Assembly (NCBI GenBank): GCA_902525995.1
Contig: CABZJG010000034.1
Location: forward strand, 1 to 12,238
Length of the DNA stretch: 12,238 bases
Direction: 5' to 3'
Source: Paracoccaceae bacterium
Lineage (GTDB): Bacteria > Pseudomonadota > Alphaproteobacteria > Rhodobacterales > Rhodobacteraceae
This document shows, piece by piece, positions 1 to 8,540 of this stretch (within the stretch, counting starts at the first letter, position 1; every line of letters begins with the position of its first letter). Under the pieces are notes generated by a model that saw nothing but the letters and a program-made list of their open reading frames with translations, was not told where the DNA came from and made no database searches. Both the position numbers and the translations under genes were made by a program.

Positions 1-2686
1 GCCGCCCGTGACAGTGCTTGAATTTTTTGCCCGATCCACAGGGGCAAGGATCATTGCGCCCCGGGTTGCCCCAGGTTGAACGGTCATTTTCATCAAATCC
101 AGTCGCACTGGCTTTGGCATTTGTTTGGCTCGCGGCTTGCGCTTGCTGCGCGGCCTGCTGTTGCTGCGCAATCATCTGCTGCATCATTGCGCGCTGCTCT
201 TCTTCGCTTATCGGTCGGACTTGGGACAGCTGTTTGGTGACATCAACCCGCAATCCATCCAGCAATACCTCAAACAGCTGAAAGGCTTCTGATTTATATT
301 CGTTCAAAGGATCGCGCTGGGCATATCCTCGAAATCCAACAACGCTGCGCAGATGTTCCAATGTGATCAGATGTTCACGCCATTTGCGGTCAATGGTTTG
401 CAATAGAATTTGTTTTTCCACCTGACGCATGGTGTCGGGACCGAAGGCCACAGCCTTTTCCGCCATCATCTGATCGGCAGCATTTTCCAGCTTTTCTCGG
501 ATGGTCTCATCATCCGTGCCTTCTTCATATGCCCACTCAACAACCGGAACATCCACGTTAAGCTGTTCAAGAACTGCCGCATAGAGCCCCTCTGCATCCC
601 ACTGATCGGCGTAGGATTTGGGCGGTATATACGTGGTGACCAGATCATCAATGATGTCATGCCGCATATCCTGAACCACATCGGCGAGATCATCGGCTTC
701 AAGGATATCCAGACGCTGGCCAAAAATGGCTTTACGCTGATCGTTCATCACATCGTCAAATTTCAACAACTGTTTGCGAATATCAAAGTTGCGCCCTTCG
801 ACTTTTGCCTGCGCACGGGCGAGGGATTTATTGACCCAAGGGTGCACAATAGCTTCGCCATCCTTCATGCCCAGCGTTGAAAGCACTTTATCCAGACGCT
901 CGGATCCAAAAATCCGCATCAGATCATCTTCTAGGCTAAGGAAAAATGACGAGCGCCCGGGATCACCCTGACGTCCAGACCGACCGCGCAGCTGATTATC
1001 GATCCGCCGGCTTTCGTGGCGCTCTGTGGCCAGCACATAAAGCCCGCCAGCTGCAAGCACCTGCTCTTTTTCGCCCGCATGCTCGGCTTCAATTTTCGCC
1101 CTCAACTCTTCGGGGTTAGCCTCTGGCTCAGCGGCAAGTGCGGCGTGGACTTTCATTTCGACATTGCCGCCAAGCTGAATATCCGTGCCCCGACCCGCCA
1201 TATTTGTGGCGATGGTCACCGCATTCAGTTTTCCCGCATCCCCAACAATCTGGGCTTCTTGTTCATGCTGCCGCGCATTGAGAACATTATGCGTGATCTT
1301 GGCCTGGGTTAGCATTTGCGAAAGTGCTTCGGATTTATCAATCGAAGTGGTGCCCACAAGAACCGGCTGGCCTTTGCCATTTGCAGTTTTTATTTCCGAG
1401 ACAATAGCGGTATATTTCTCTTCTGCCGTGCGATAGACCTGATCGTCTTCATCAATCCGCGCAACGTTTTGGTTGGTTGGAACCTCGACCACCCCGAGCT
1501 TGTAAATTTCGGAAAACTCTTCTGCCTCCGTCGCAGCGGTGCCGGTCATTCCTGCCAATTTGTCATAGAGCCGGAAATAGTTCTGAAAGGTCACGCTGGC
1601 CAGTGTGACGTTTTCTGGCTGAATTGCGCAGCCTTCTTTGGCCTCAATGGCTTGATGCAGCCCATCGGACAGCCGACGACCCGCCATCATCCGGCCGGTA
1701 AACTCATCAATCAGCACAACTTCATTGTTGCGCACGATGTATTCTTTGTCCCGGTTAAAGAGTTTATGGGCGCTAAGGCCCTGATTGATGTGATGCACAA
1801 TTGTGGTGCTTTCAGGGTCATAAAGCGACTGATCTTCGGGCAAGATACCGCGGGCACGCAGTGTCGTTTCCAGAAAATCATTGCCCTCATCGGTAAAATT
1901 CGCATTTCTGGTTTTTTCATCCAGCGTGTAATGCTCATCCTGCAGATCCGGGATCACCTTGTTGATCTCAATATAAAGCTCTGACCGATCCTGCGCCGGG
2001 CCCGAAATGATAAGCGGCGTGCGCGCTTCGTCGATCAAAATACTGTCAACTTCGTCCACAATGGCAAAGTAATGATGCTTTTGATACATTTGCGACAGAT
2101 CGGTTTTCATGTTGTCGCGCAAATAGTCAAAGCCCAATTCATTGTTGGTTGCATAGGTGACATCGCAGGCGTAGGATTTTTGTTTGTCCGCCTCGTCCTG
2201 CCCCGGGAACACAACGCCAGTTGTCAAACCAAGAGCACCATAGACTTTTGACATCCATTCGCTGTCACGTTTGGCCAGATAATCGTTCACCGTGACAATA
2301 TGCACACCCTTGCCGGTGAGCGCGTTTAGATAGGCCGGAAAAGTCGCAACAAGGGTTTTACCCTCACCGGTTTTCATTTCCGAAATGTTGCCTTGATGCA
2401 GGAACATGCCACCAATCAGCTGGACATCAAATGCCCGCAGTCCCAACGCACGTTTGGCCGCTTCACGGCAATTTGCAAATGCTTCGGGCAGCAGCGCATC
2501 TAGATCTTCACCTTTTGACAAACGATCGCGAAATTCTTGTGTCTTTTCGATCAGTTGCTGATCTGAAAGCGCTTCGAACTCGGCTTCTAATCCGTTGATG
2601 GTTTCGACCACAGGCAAGGCGGATTTGATTTTCCGGTCGTTCGGTGTTCCAAACACCTTTTGGGCGATTTTACCAAACCCCAGCAT
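1..2686 (-). CDS. secA: SecA preprotein translocase ATPase (3' end cut by window edge)
   Basis: SecA is the cytoplasmic ATPase motor that drives unfolded preproteins through SecYEG. The minus-strand frame is open without interruption from the ATG at 2686 to the left edge, giving 895 codons. Visible landmarks are MLGFGKIAQKVFG at the N-terminus, Walker A GEGKT at 107-111, the Walker B/DEAD-like DEVD at 211-214 in DEVDSILIDEARTPL, and MAGRGTDI at 496-503 in the second nucleotide-binding fold. An alanine/glutamine-rich linker lies at about 834-855, followed by the C-terminal zinc/SecB-binding tail CPCGSGKKFKHCH with C881, C883, C892 and H893. Only a few residues should be missing, since family members end shortly after this tail. 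The start is supported by GGAGAG (about 2690-2695) just upstream. It is divergent from a secreted parvulin, which would itself be a Sec substrate. No SecM-like leader peptide gene is seen upstream. Confidence 0.98.
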   Translation of the reverse strand, partial: MLGFGKIAQKVFGTPNDRKIKSALPVVETINGLEAEFEALSDQQLIEKTQEFRDRLSKGEDLDALLPEAFANCREAAKRALGLRAFDVQLIGGMFLHQGNISEMKTGEGKTLVATFPAYLNALTGKGVHIVTVNDYLAKRDSEWMSKVYGALGLTTGVVFPGQDEADKQKSYACDVTYATNNELGFDYLRDNMKTDLSQMYQKHHYFAIVDEVDSILIDEARTPLIISGPAQDRSELYIEINKVIPDLQDEHYTLDEKTRNANFTDEGNDFLETTLRARGILPEDQSLYDPESTTIVHHINQGLSAHKLFNRDKEYIVRNNEVVLIDEFTGRMMAGRRLSDGLHQAIEAKEGCAIQPENVTLASVTFQNYFRLYDKLAGMTGTAATEAEEFSEIYKLGVVEVPTNQNVARIDEDDQVYRTAEEKYTAIVSEIKTANGKGQPVLVGTTSIDKSEALSQMLTQAKITHNVLNARQHEQEAQIVGDAGKLNAVTIATNMAGRGTDIQLGGNVEMKVHAALAAEPEANPEELRAKIEAEHAGEKEQVLAAGGLYVLATERHESRRIDNQLRGRSGRQGDPGRSSFFLSLEDDLMRIFGSERLDKVLSTLGMKDGEAIVHPWVNKSLARAQAKVEGRNFDIRKQLLKFDDVMNDQRKAIFGQRLDILEADDLADVVQDMRHDIIDDLVTTYIPPKSYADQWDAEGLYAAVLEQLNVDVPVVEWAYEEGTDDETIREKLENAADQMMAEKAVAFGPDTMRQVEKQILLQTIDRKWREHLITLEHLRSVVGFRGYAQRDPLNEYKSEAFQLFEVLLDGLRVDVTKQLSQVRPISEEEQRAMMQQMIAQQQQAAQQAQAASQTNAKASATGFDENDRSTWGNPGRNDPCPCGSGKKFKHCHGR

Positions 2687-2758
2687 GATCTCTCCATCTT
2701 TAAAATGGTGCAACAAATTGCAACCTGGTCTTGCCCTACGCGCGCTCTGCCAATAGGT

Positions 2759-2767
2759 GTTATAGCA
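2759..2767 (-). promoter_or_regulatory. Candidate secA promoter, extended -10
   Basis: On the minus strand TGCTATAAC reads as an extended -10 element (TGn followed by TATAAC, five of six matches to TATAAT). No good -35 hexamer lies 16-18 nt upstream. It would give a 5' leader of roughly 65 nt before the secA ATG. A second option further upstream has a perfect TTGACA (2813-2818, minus) with a 16-nt spacer and a weak TTACAT -10 (2791-2796). I cannot tell which is used; both are pattern matches only. Confidence 0.4.
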
Positions 2768-2847
2768 TGGCACTGCAGATGCCTTTAGCGATGTAAGCGG
2801 CTGGTACGACAGTGTCAACGCCAGCGACCAAGCAAGACCAGTAATTA

Positions 2848-2854
2848 AAGGGGA
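2848..2854 (+). promoter_or_regulatory. Ribosome binding site deciding a GTG start
   Basis: AAGGGGA lies 6 nt before GTG at 2861, and no ATG is available that would keep the signal peptide intact. This strong Shine-Dalgarno-like match supports the GTG start of the parvulin gene. Confidence 0.7.
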
Positions 2855-2860
2855 AATACC

Positions 2861-3709
2861 GTGACAAACCGAAGAAATTCAATCTTTGCAGCCATCATGC
2901 TTAGTGCAGTGACAGCATCTGCTGCACAGGCCGAGACTTCGGCCGATACTGTGGTGGCATCGGTCAACGGCACAGAAATTACTGTCGGGCATATGATTTT
3001 GGTGCGAGAAAGCCTACCAGAGCAATATAGAAACCTTCCAAATGAACAGCTTTTCGATGGTATTTTGGAACAGCTTATTCAACAAACTCTTTTGGCCGAT
3101 TTGATCGGAGATAAAGATAGTCGCGAAATTCGGTTAACCCTTGAAAATGACCGCCGCCTGATGAAAGCCTCGCAAGCTGTTGAAGAGCTTTCCGCGCAAG
3201 CGATTGGAGAAGACAAAATAGCGGCTTCTTATGACGACCGTTACGCAGATGCAGATATGGGTATGGAGTATGATGCCTCTCATATCTTGGTGGAAACCGA
3301 AGAGGCCGCCGTTAATTTAATTGATAAACTTCAGGCGGGTGCCGATTTTGTCGAATTGGCCAAAGAATTTTCAACCGGCCCGTCAGGTCCAGGTGGCGGC
3401 GCGCTGGGTTGGTTTGGGCTTGGAATGATGGTTCCGCCCTTTGAATCTGCTGTGGTGGCCATGGAAAAAGGGGCCATATCAAGCCCGGTCAAAACAGATT
3501 TTGGCTGGCATGTTATCAAATTGAACGATACGCGCGCAATTTCCGCCCCCGCGCTTGACGAGGTGCGCGGTGAAATTATTGCCGAGCTGCAGCGCATGGC
3601 CATTGAACGCCGGATTGACGAGCTGCGCCAACAGGCCACGATTAGCCGCACGCCTGTTGAAGACATTGGTGTTGCGGTGATCTCTCAGTCAGAGCTGATG
3701 TCTGAGTGA
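2861..3709 (+). CDS. Secreted parvulin-type peptidyl-prolyl cis-trans isomerase
   Basis: This 282-aa protein should catalyse proline cis-trans isomerisation in the periplasm and help fold exported proteins (PpiC/SurA/PrsA superfamily). The N-terminus is a classic signal peptide: basic MTNRRNS, a hydrophobic stretch to about residue 20, and an AQA|E cleavage site near 24/25, with no lipobox cysteine. A helical region (about 28-130) precedes the rotamase domain at about 137-224. That domain carries ASHILVETEEAA at its start, GGGALGWFGLGMMVPPFE in the middle and GWHVIKL near the end. A charged helix and short tail follow to 282. It is divergent from secA and overlaps argJ (TGATG), so it heads a coupled three-gene cluster. 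The exact subfamily (PpiC, PrsA-like or a SurA fragment) is not resolvable by eye. Confidence 0.93.
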   Translation: MTNRRNSIFAAIMLSAVTASAAQAETSADTVVASVNGTEITVGHMILVRESLPEQYRNLPNEQLFDGILEQLIQQTLLADLIGDKDSREIRLTLENDRRLMKASQAVEELSAQAIGEDKIAASYDDRYADADMGMEYDASHILVETEEAAVNLIDKLQAGADFVELAKEFSTGPSGPGGGALGWFGLGMMVPPFESAVVAMEKGAISSPVKTDFGWHVIKLNDTRAISAPALDEVRGEIIAELQRMAIERRIDELRQQATISRTPVEDIGVAVISQSELMSE

Positions 3710-4941
3710 TGGCGGTGGGTGAGACACGGTCGCCGCTGGCGCCCAAGGCATTTCCCAAGCTTCCAGCCATCGGCGGAGTGCGCTTTGCCAGCAGTGCCGC
3801 CGAGGTGAAATATAAAGGGCGCGATGATGTCATGCTTGCAGAATTGGCCGAAGGCACAGTGCTGGCTGGGGTGTTCACCCGATCCAGCACCCGCGCGGCG
3901 CCAGTTCTGGATTGCCAAAATAAAATTGGCAAGGCATCGCATCAAAGCGGGGCAGCAATCCTTGTGAACTCAGGCAATGCCAATGCCTTTACCGGGCAAA
4001 GCGGCGCGACAGCCGTCCAAGCCATTACCAGCGCTGTTGCGGCCGAGCTGTCTATCCCCGAAGACAGGGTGTTTTCATCATCAACCGGCGTGATTGGTGA
4101 GCCGTTGCCTTACGCGCGGATTACAGCCCAAATGCCGACCTTGGTTGCCAAGCTGCACACTGATAAAATTGCTGATGCGGCACAGGCAATTATGACCACT
4201 GATACCTTTCCCAAGGGCGCGCATTACAAGGTGCAAACCCCTGAGGGAACAGTCAATATCACCGGCATTGCCAAAGGCTCGGGAATGATCGCCCCAGATA
4301 TGGCAACTATGCTGGTTTATCTTTTTACCGATGCCAAAATTACCCAGCCGGATCTTCAAGCGTTGGTATCTGAGTTGAATGAAACCACGTTTAACGCAAT
4401 CACAGTGGACAGTGATACCTCAACCTCTGATACGCTTTTAATCGCTGCAACCGGCGCTAGCGGGGTTGAGGTAACTGCAAATCATGGCGGGTTTCGGAAA
4501 GGCTTACACAAGGTAATGCTTGATCTGGCCCACCAAGTGGTACGTGACGGCGAAGGGGCCAGTAAATTTGTCGAGGTTTGTGTCACTGGCGCGCAGAGCG
4601 ATCAGGACGCTAAAACCCATGCCATGGCCATTGCCAATTCACCTTTGGTCAAAACTGCGATTGCTGGTGAAGATCCGAATTGGGGCCGTATCGTAATGGC
4701 CATCGGCAAATCAGGCGCGGCCGCTGAACGGGATCTGCTGACGATCAAATTCGGTGACATCACCGTTGCAGAAAACGGCTGGGTATCGCCAGATTATAGC
4801 GAAGAGCAGGGGGCAGGCTATATGCTGAACCAAGAAGTGGTAATAGCTGTTGATCTGGCGCTTGGGCAGGGTCAAGCGACGGTTTGGACCTGTGATCTAA
4901 CCCACGGATATATCACCATAAATGCGGATTACCGCTCATGA
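3709..4941 (+). CDS. argJ: Bifunctional ornithine acetyltransferase / N-acetylglutamate synthase
   Basis: ArgJ recycles the acetyl group from N-acetylornithine to glutamate (EC 2.3.1.35) and, in bifunctional members, makes N-acetylglutamate from acetyl-CoA (EC 2.3.1.1) in arginine biosynthesis. The 410-aa product has the family motif NSGNANAFTG at 87-96. The self-cleavage/nucleophile site ATML has Thr at residue 200; the precursor is cut between A199 and T200 into alpha and beta chains. STSDT and NWGRIVMAIGKSG follow in the beta chain, and the protein ends YITINADYRS. Length fits the family. I chose the ATG at 3709, which shares one base with the upstream stop (TGATG). An in-frame GTG at 3706 would add one residue with a four-base overlap. 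No strong Shine-Dalgarno is visible, so translation probably depends on coupling to the parvulin gene. Mono- versus bifunctionality cannot be judged from sequence alone. Confidence 0.96.
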   Translation: MAVGETRSPLAPKAFPKLPAIGGVRFASSAAEVKYKGRDDVMLAELAEGTVLAGVFTRSSTRAAPVLDCQNKIGKASHQSGAAILVNSGNANAFTGQSGATAVQAITSAVAAELSIPEDRVFSSSTGVIGEPLPYARITAQMPTLVAKLHTDKIADAAQAIMTTDTFPKGAHYKVQTPEGTVNITGIAKGSGMIAPDMATMLVYLFTDAKITQPDLQALVSELNETTFNAITVDSDTSTSDTLLIAATGASGVEVTANHGGFRKGLHKVMLDLAHQVVRDGEGASKFVEVCVTGAQSDQDAKTHAMAIANSPLVKTAIAGEDPNWGRIVMAIGKSGAAAERDLLTIKFGDITVAENGWVSPDYSEEQGAGYMLNQEVVIAVDLALGQGQATVWTCDLTHGYITINADYRS

Positions 4942-5336
4942 AAATGATACTGGTTTCTGCCGTTGCGCTGATTGATCGCGATGGCCGGGTCCTGCTGGCC
5001 CAAAGGCCCGAAGGCAAGTCCATGGCCAGCCTTTGGGAATTTCCGGGCGGCAAAGTGGAAAAGGGCGAAACCCCTGAGGCCGCGCTGGTGCGTGAGCTAC
5101 ATGAAGAACTGGGGATTGAAACTTGGGACAGCTGTCTCGCGCCATTGACCTTTGCCAGTCATAAATATGATGATTTTCATTTGCTGATGCCACTTTTTGC
5201 CTGCCGCAAATGGTCCGGCATAGTGCAGCCCAAAGAAGGCCAATCATTGAAATGGGTGGCAGCAAAGGATTTGTCCAAATATCCAATGCCTGCGGCTGAT
5301 CTGCCCCTTATTCCGATCTTGAGAGATTGGCTATGA
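4938..5336 (+). CDS. mutT: MutT-type Nudix hydrolase (8-oxo-dGTP diphosphatase)
   Basis: MutT hydrolyses oxidised guanine nucleotides such as 8-oxo-dGTP to the monophosphate, preventing mutagenic incorporation. The 132-aa protein has a full Nudix box at residues 38-60: G38, six residues on E44, then R52-E53 and E56-E57 with G59 and I60, matching GX5EX7REUXEEXGU. MASLWEFPGGKVEKGE is highly typical of the MutT subgroup, which supports dGTP pool cleaning over a general Nudix role. The ATG overlaps the argJ stop as ATGA, indicating translational coupling. This is the last gene of the plus-strand cluster, convergent with infB. The final two bases of its TGA form the first bases of a 12-bp hairpin. 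No signal peptide or membrane segment is seen, so it is cytoplasmic. Confidence 0.94.
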   Translation: MKMILVSAVALIDRDGRVLLAQRPEGKSMASLWEFPGGKVEKGETPEAALVRELHEELGIETWDSCLAPLTFASHKYDDFHLLMPLFACRKWSGIVQPKEGQSLKWVAAKDLSKYPMPAADLPLIPILRDWL

Positions 5337-5363
5337 CCCCAAGCACGGCATGTGCATGGGGTC
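5335..5363. terminator. Hairpin between convergent mutT and infB
   Basis: GACCCCAAGCAC (5335-5346) pairs with GTGCATGGGGTC (5352-5363) around a 5-nt loop; 11 of 12 positions pair. It starts inside the mutT stop codon and lies 21 nt past the infB stop. Neither strand has a U tract after the stem, so it may block RNA degradation or act as a weak two-way terminator and not as a canonical intrinsic one. Confidence 0.5.
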
Positions 5364-5383
5364 GGATTTAAACCTAAATAAGA

Positions 5384-7882
5384 TTAATCGAGAACCCGCT
5401 TGACTTCTTGACGCTCGAAAATTTCGATCACATCGTCAGCGCGGATATCATCGTAATTTTCAAAGGCCATGCCGCATTCCTGACCGGATTGCACCTCGGG
5501 GACCTCGTCTTTGAAGCGCTTAAGGGTTTTAAGCGTGCCTTCGTGGATCACCACATCATCGCGCAATAGCCGCACACCGGCGCTGCGCCGCGCAACGCCT
5601 TTGGTGACCAGACAGCCGGCCACTTTGCCAACGCCAGAGACCTTGAAGACTTCTTTGATCTTGGCATATCCGATAAAGGTTTCGCGAATTTCTGCACTGA
5701 GAAGTCCGCTGGCCGCTGCTTTTACATCATCTACCAGATCATAAATCACCGAATAATAGCGAATCTCGACACTCTTCTGATTGGCCGTATTACGGGCCGA
5801 GGCATTGGCCCGCACGTTAAAGCCCATCACAGGCGCGCCTGAAGCTTCGGCCAGACCGATATCTGTTTCAGTGATCGCCCCCACACCAGAGTGCAGTACC
5901 CGTACGCGCACTTCTGAGTTGCCGATTTTCTCCATCGCTTGAACGATGGCTTCGGCCGAACCCTGCACATCGGCTTTAACCAATATGGGCAGTTCCGAGA
6001 CATTCTCGTCTTCTTTTGCCTTGGCCATCAACTGTTCCAAAGTGGTCGCTGCACCAGCGGCGGCGCGTTTTTCTTTGGCCAGATCTGCGCGGTAATCCGC
6101 AATTTCGCGGGCCTGTGCTTCGGCATCCACAACGTTAAGCACATCCCCGGCTTCGGGTGTGCCATTCAAGCCAAGCACTTCGACCGGAACCGACGGACCA
6201 GCGGTTTTAATCCGCTCGCCTTTATCGTTGATCAATGCCCTGACTTTACCCCATTGCTCACCAACAACGAAGATGTCACCTTGGTTCAACGTGCCTTTTT
6301 GCACCAGAACCGTTGCCACTGGCCCACGGCCGACATCCAGCTGCGCCTCAATCACAGCGCCTTGTGCTGCACGATCAGGGTTGGCTTTAAGCTCAAGAAT
6401 TTCTGCCTGAAGGGCGATGGCTTCGAGTAATTCATCCAAGCCCTGTCCATTAATGGCCGAAACCTCGACATCTTGAACTTCACCATAAAGCTTTTCCACG
6501 ATAATTTCATGTTGCAACAAATCAGTGCGCACTTTGTCTGGGTTGGCTTCGGGCTTGTCGATTTTGTTAATCGCAACAATCACCGGCACCTCGGCAGCTT
6601 TGGCGTGATTAATCGCCTCGATGGTTTGAGGCATAACCGCATCATCGGCTGCCACCACCAAAACCACAATATCGGTCACCTGCGCACCGCGTGAGCGCAT
6701 CGACGTAAAGGCTGCGTGGCCAGGGGTATCCAAAAAGGACAGAACAGCGCCGCTTTCGGTTGTCACCTGATAGGCGCCAATGTGCTGAGTGATACCGCCG
6801 GCTTCGCCAGTGACCACTTTAGTATTACGGATCGCATCAAGAAGCGAAGTTTTACCATGATCGACATGTCCCATAATGGTAATCACGGGCGGCCGGTCTC
6901 TCAGGTCTTTTTTATCGTCTTCAATTTCGTTGATCACGTCTTCGACGTCCGAATCCGAGACCCGTACAACTTTGTGACCAAACTCTTCGACGATTAATTC
7001 GGCTGTATCGGCATCAATGGTTTGGTTTTGCGTTACCATCATACCCATATTCATCAAGGCTTTGACGACTTCTGCCACCCGCTCGGCCATCCGGTTGGCG
7101 AGCTCGGAAACCAATATAGCTTCGGGCAGCTGGACTTCGCGCACAACCTTTTCACGCTCTTGCACCGCGCCCATCGCTTTTTGGCGCGCGCGCTCTTGCT
7201 TGCGCTTCATCGCCGCCATGGATTTTTGGCGTCCACCATCACCAGAGAGTGCTTGTGTGAGCGTCAATTTCCCTGAACGCCGGCCATCATCACGGCCTTT
7301 GTTGCCGCGGCGATTTTGGTCGTTATCACGTTCCTTCTTGCGCGAAGCAGGGGCTTGAGGCTGTTTTGCCGTTGGGCGCGTAATCTCGCCTTCTTTCTTT
7401 GGCGGTGGTGCTGTTTCGGCGGCTTTGGCAGCAGCGGCAGCCTGTTTGGCTTTTTCTTCAGCGTCCTTGCATTCTTTTTCTTCCTGTTCGGATTTTTGCC
7501 GCACCCGCTCTTTAGCTTCGCGTTGCTCGCGCTCTTTAGCCTCTTGCTCTGAGCGGCGGCGAGCGCGCTCTTCTTCGCGCGCTTTATCTTGGGCCTCACG
7601 GTTGGCCAATTCTTCAGCTTCACGCGCTTTGGCAGCTTGAACCGCCTTTAAACGACGGTCCATTTCAGCATCTGAAATACCCGCAGGCCGCTTTTTAGAT
7701 GGTGCCCCAGTAGATTGCGGGCCCGCAGGTTTTGCCGCCCCTGCTTTCGGCACCACGACGCGTTTGCGTTTGGTTTCCACCACAACACTTTTGGTTCGGC
7801 CGTGGCTGAAGCTTTGCTTTACGTTCCCCGAGCGGGGAGCGCCGCGCAATCCCAAGGTTTTTTTGCCGTCACTATCGCTCAT
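5384..7882 (-). CDS. infB: Translation initiation factor IF-2
   Basis: IF-2 is the GTPase that brings fMet-tRNA to the 30S subunit and promotes 50S joining. The 832-aa protein starts with a short basic segment, then a low-complexity Lys/Glu/Arg/Ala-rich probable coiled-coil region (about 70-200) typical of IF-2 N-terminal extensions. A conserved IF2-N-like segment lies at about 250-305. The G domain has G1 GHVDHGKT (338-345), G2 GGIT (363-365 region), G3 DTPGH (385-389), G4 NKID (439-442) and G5 SAING (475-479). Domains II to IV follow, with the C-terminal initiator-tRNA-binding domain ending near VKRVLD. The ATG at 7882 lies inside the 3' end of the upstream gene (11-nt overlap), with AAAGGAAAA about 10-12 nt upstream. 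It is the last gene of the operon here: rbfA and truB, which follow infB in many bacteria, do not, since mutT converges on it. Confidence 0.98.
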   Translation of the reverse strand: MSDSDGKKTLGLRGAPRSGNVKQSFSHGRTKSVVVETKRKRVVVPKAGAAKPAGPQSTGAPSKKRPAGISDAEMDRRLKAVQAAKAREAEELANREAQDKAREEERARRRSEQEAKEREQREAKERVRQKSEQEEKECKDAEEKAKQAAAAAKAAETAPPPKKEGEITRPTAKQPQAPASRKKERDNDQNRRGNKGRDDGRRSGKLTLTQALSGDGGRQKSMAAMKRKQERARQKAMGAVQEREKVVREVQLPEAILVSELANRMAERVAEVVKALMNMGMMVTQNQTIDADTAELIVEEFGHKVVRVSDSDVEDVINEIEDDKKDLRDRPPVITIMGHVDHGKTSLLDAIRNTKVVTGEAGGITQHIGAYQVTTESGAVLSFLDTPGHAAFTSMRSRGAQVTDIVVLVVAADDAVMPQTIEAINHAKAAEVPVIVAINKIDKPEANPDKVRTDLLQHEIIVEKLYGEVQDVEVSAINGQGLDELLEAIALQAEILELKANPDRAAQGAVIEAQLDVGRGPVATVLVQKGTLNQGDIFVVGEQWGKVRALINDKGERIKTAGPSVPVEVLGLNGTPEAGDVLNVVDAEAQAREIADYRADLAKEKRAAAGAATTLEQLMAKAKEDENVSELPILVKADVQGSAEAIVQAMEKIGNSEVRVRVLHSGVGAITETDIGLAEASGAPVMGFNVRANASARNTANQKSVEIRYYSVIYDLVDDVKAAASGLLSAEIRETFIGYAKIKEVFKVSGVGKVAGCLVTKGVARRSAGVRLLRDDVVIHEGTLKTLKRFKDEVPEVQSGQECGMAFENYDDIRADDVIEIFERQEVKRVLD

Positions 7883-8513
7883 CTAGCTGTCTTTTCCTTT
7901 TGGACGGGGCAGAGCCACCGTCAATTCCGCGCAGACCTTTCAGCCTTTGCGCCTCATCTACTACACGCTGCGTTATTCCGCCAGACGTAAGCGCGCAATG
8001 AATCACAGTTTGTCGCCCAAATGCCGCGCCCAGTTCATCTGATGTCAGCCACCCGATAAACGACCCGCCATATGGGGTGCTTAATTTTGACTTGCCGCGC
8101 TCAGAGCCATCGCTTGATTGCAGCAACACTTCAGCCTGATCTTTTGTCAACCAGTCTTTAACTTTTTCATACCCCGCCACCGCGCGTCCTGATTTTCGTG
8201 CCAAACTGATTAAATCAACCACGCGGCGCGCCAATTGCCGCTCAAGGTCCCCTAGCAGATGCTCAGAAGGTTTCACCGCAGTTTTCGCGCTGCGCGAAAA
8301 TAATCCCGTTTTACATGCTTTTTCAAGAGCATGCCGGTCTGCAGCCACCCAAATTCCGCGACCGGGCAGTTTTTCTAGAACATCAGGCACGACAGATTGA
8401 TCCGGTCCAACGACAAATCGAATAAGCCCATGCTTAGGCTGCACTTCACCGGTCGCGATGCATTTACGCTCGGTTTGCTGTGCTGATTTCTTTTCTGTCG
8501 CAGTGCGTGACAT
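7872..8513 (-). CDS. ylxR: YlxR (DUF448) and L7Ae-like fused RNA-binding protein
   Basis: A 213-aa protein with two RNA-binding modules. The first is YlxR/DUF448: ERKCIATGEVQPKHGLIRFV at 15-34 and LPGRGIWV at 49-56. The second (about 95-190) resembles ribosomal L7Ae/L30e-type proteins, with RRVVDLISLARKSGRAVAGY followed by Lys-rich and hydrophobic strands. A basic tail (KRKRQLDER) ends the protein. In Bacillus subtilis the equivalents, YlxR (RnpM) and YlxQ, are separate neighbouring genes between nusA and infB, and RnpM has been reported to modulate RNase P; whether the fused form does so is inference. The start at 8513 is supported by TAGGAGCAAC directly upstream. It lies 27 nt after nusA and overlaps infB by 11 nt, indicating coupled translation. 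Confidence 0.9.
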   Translation of the reverse strand: MSRTATEKKSAQQTERKCIATGEVQPKHGLIRFVVGPDQSVVPDVLEKLPGRGIWVAADRHALEKACKTGLFSRSAKTAVKPSEHLLGDLERQLARRVVDLISLARKSGRAVAGYEKVKDWLTKDQAEVLLQSSDGSERGKSKLSTPYGGSFIGWLTSDELGAAFGRQTVIHCALTSGGITQRVVDEAQRLKGLRGIDGGSAPSKRKRQLDER

Positions 8514-8540
8514 GTTGCTCCTAGTTTGATTTATGAAAGG

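Noticed and set aside
410..1984. Long plus-strand frames opposite secA (for example 410-880, 1016-1312, 1316-1984)
   Set aside because: The minus strand encodes a full-length SecA with all motifs in order; these frames have no start signals, no recognisable domains and odd composition, and are antisense shadows.
2731..2766. Possible plus-strand promoter for the parvulin gene (TTGCCC with TATAGC)
   Set aside because: The spacing is 24 nt, too long for a sigma-70 promoter; no better pair was found, so the promoter of that cluster is left unassigned.
5939..7640. Plus-strand and alternative minus-strand frames inside infB, including one over the charged N-terminal region
   Set aside because: The repetitive Lys/Glu/Ala codons of IF-2 keep other frames open by chance; all IF-2 domains are intact in the true frame.
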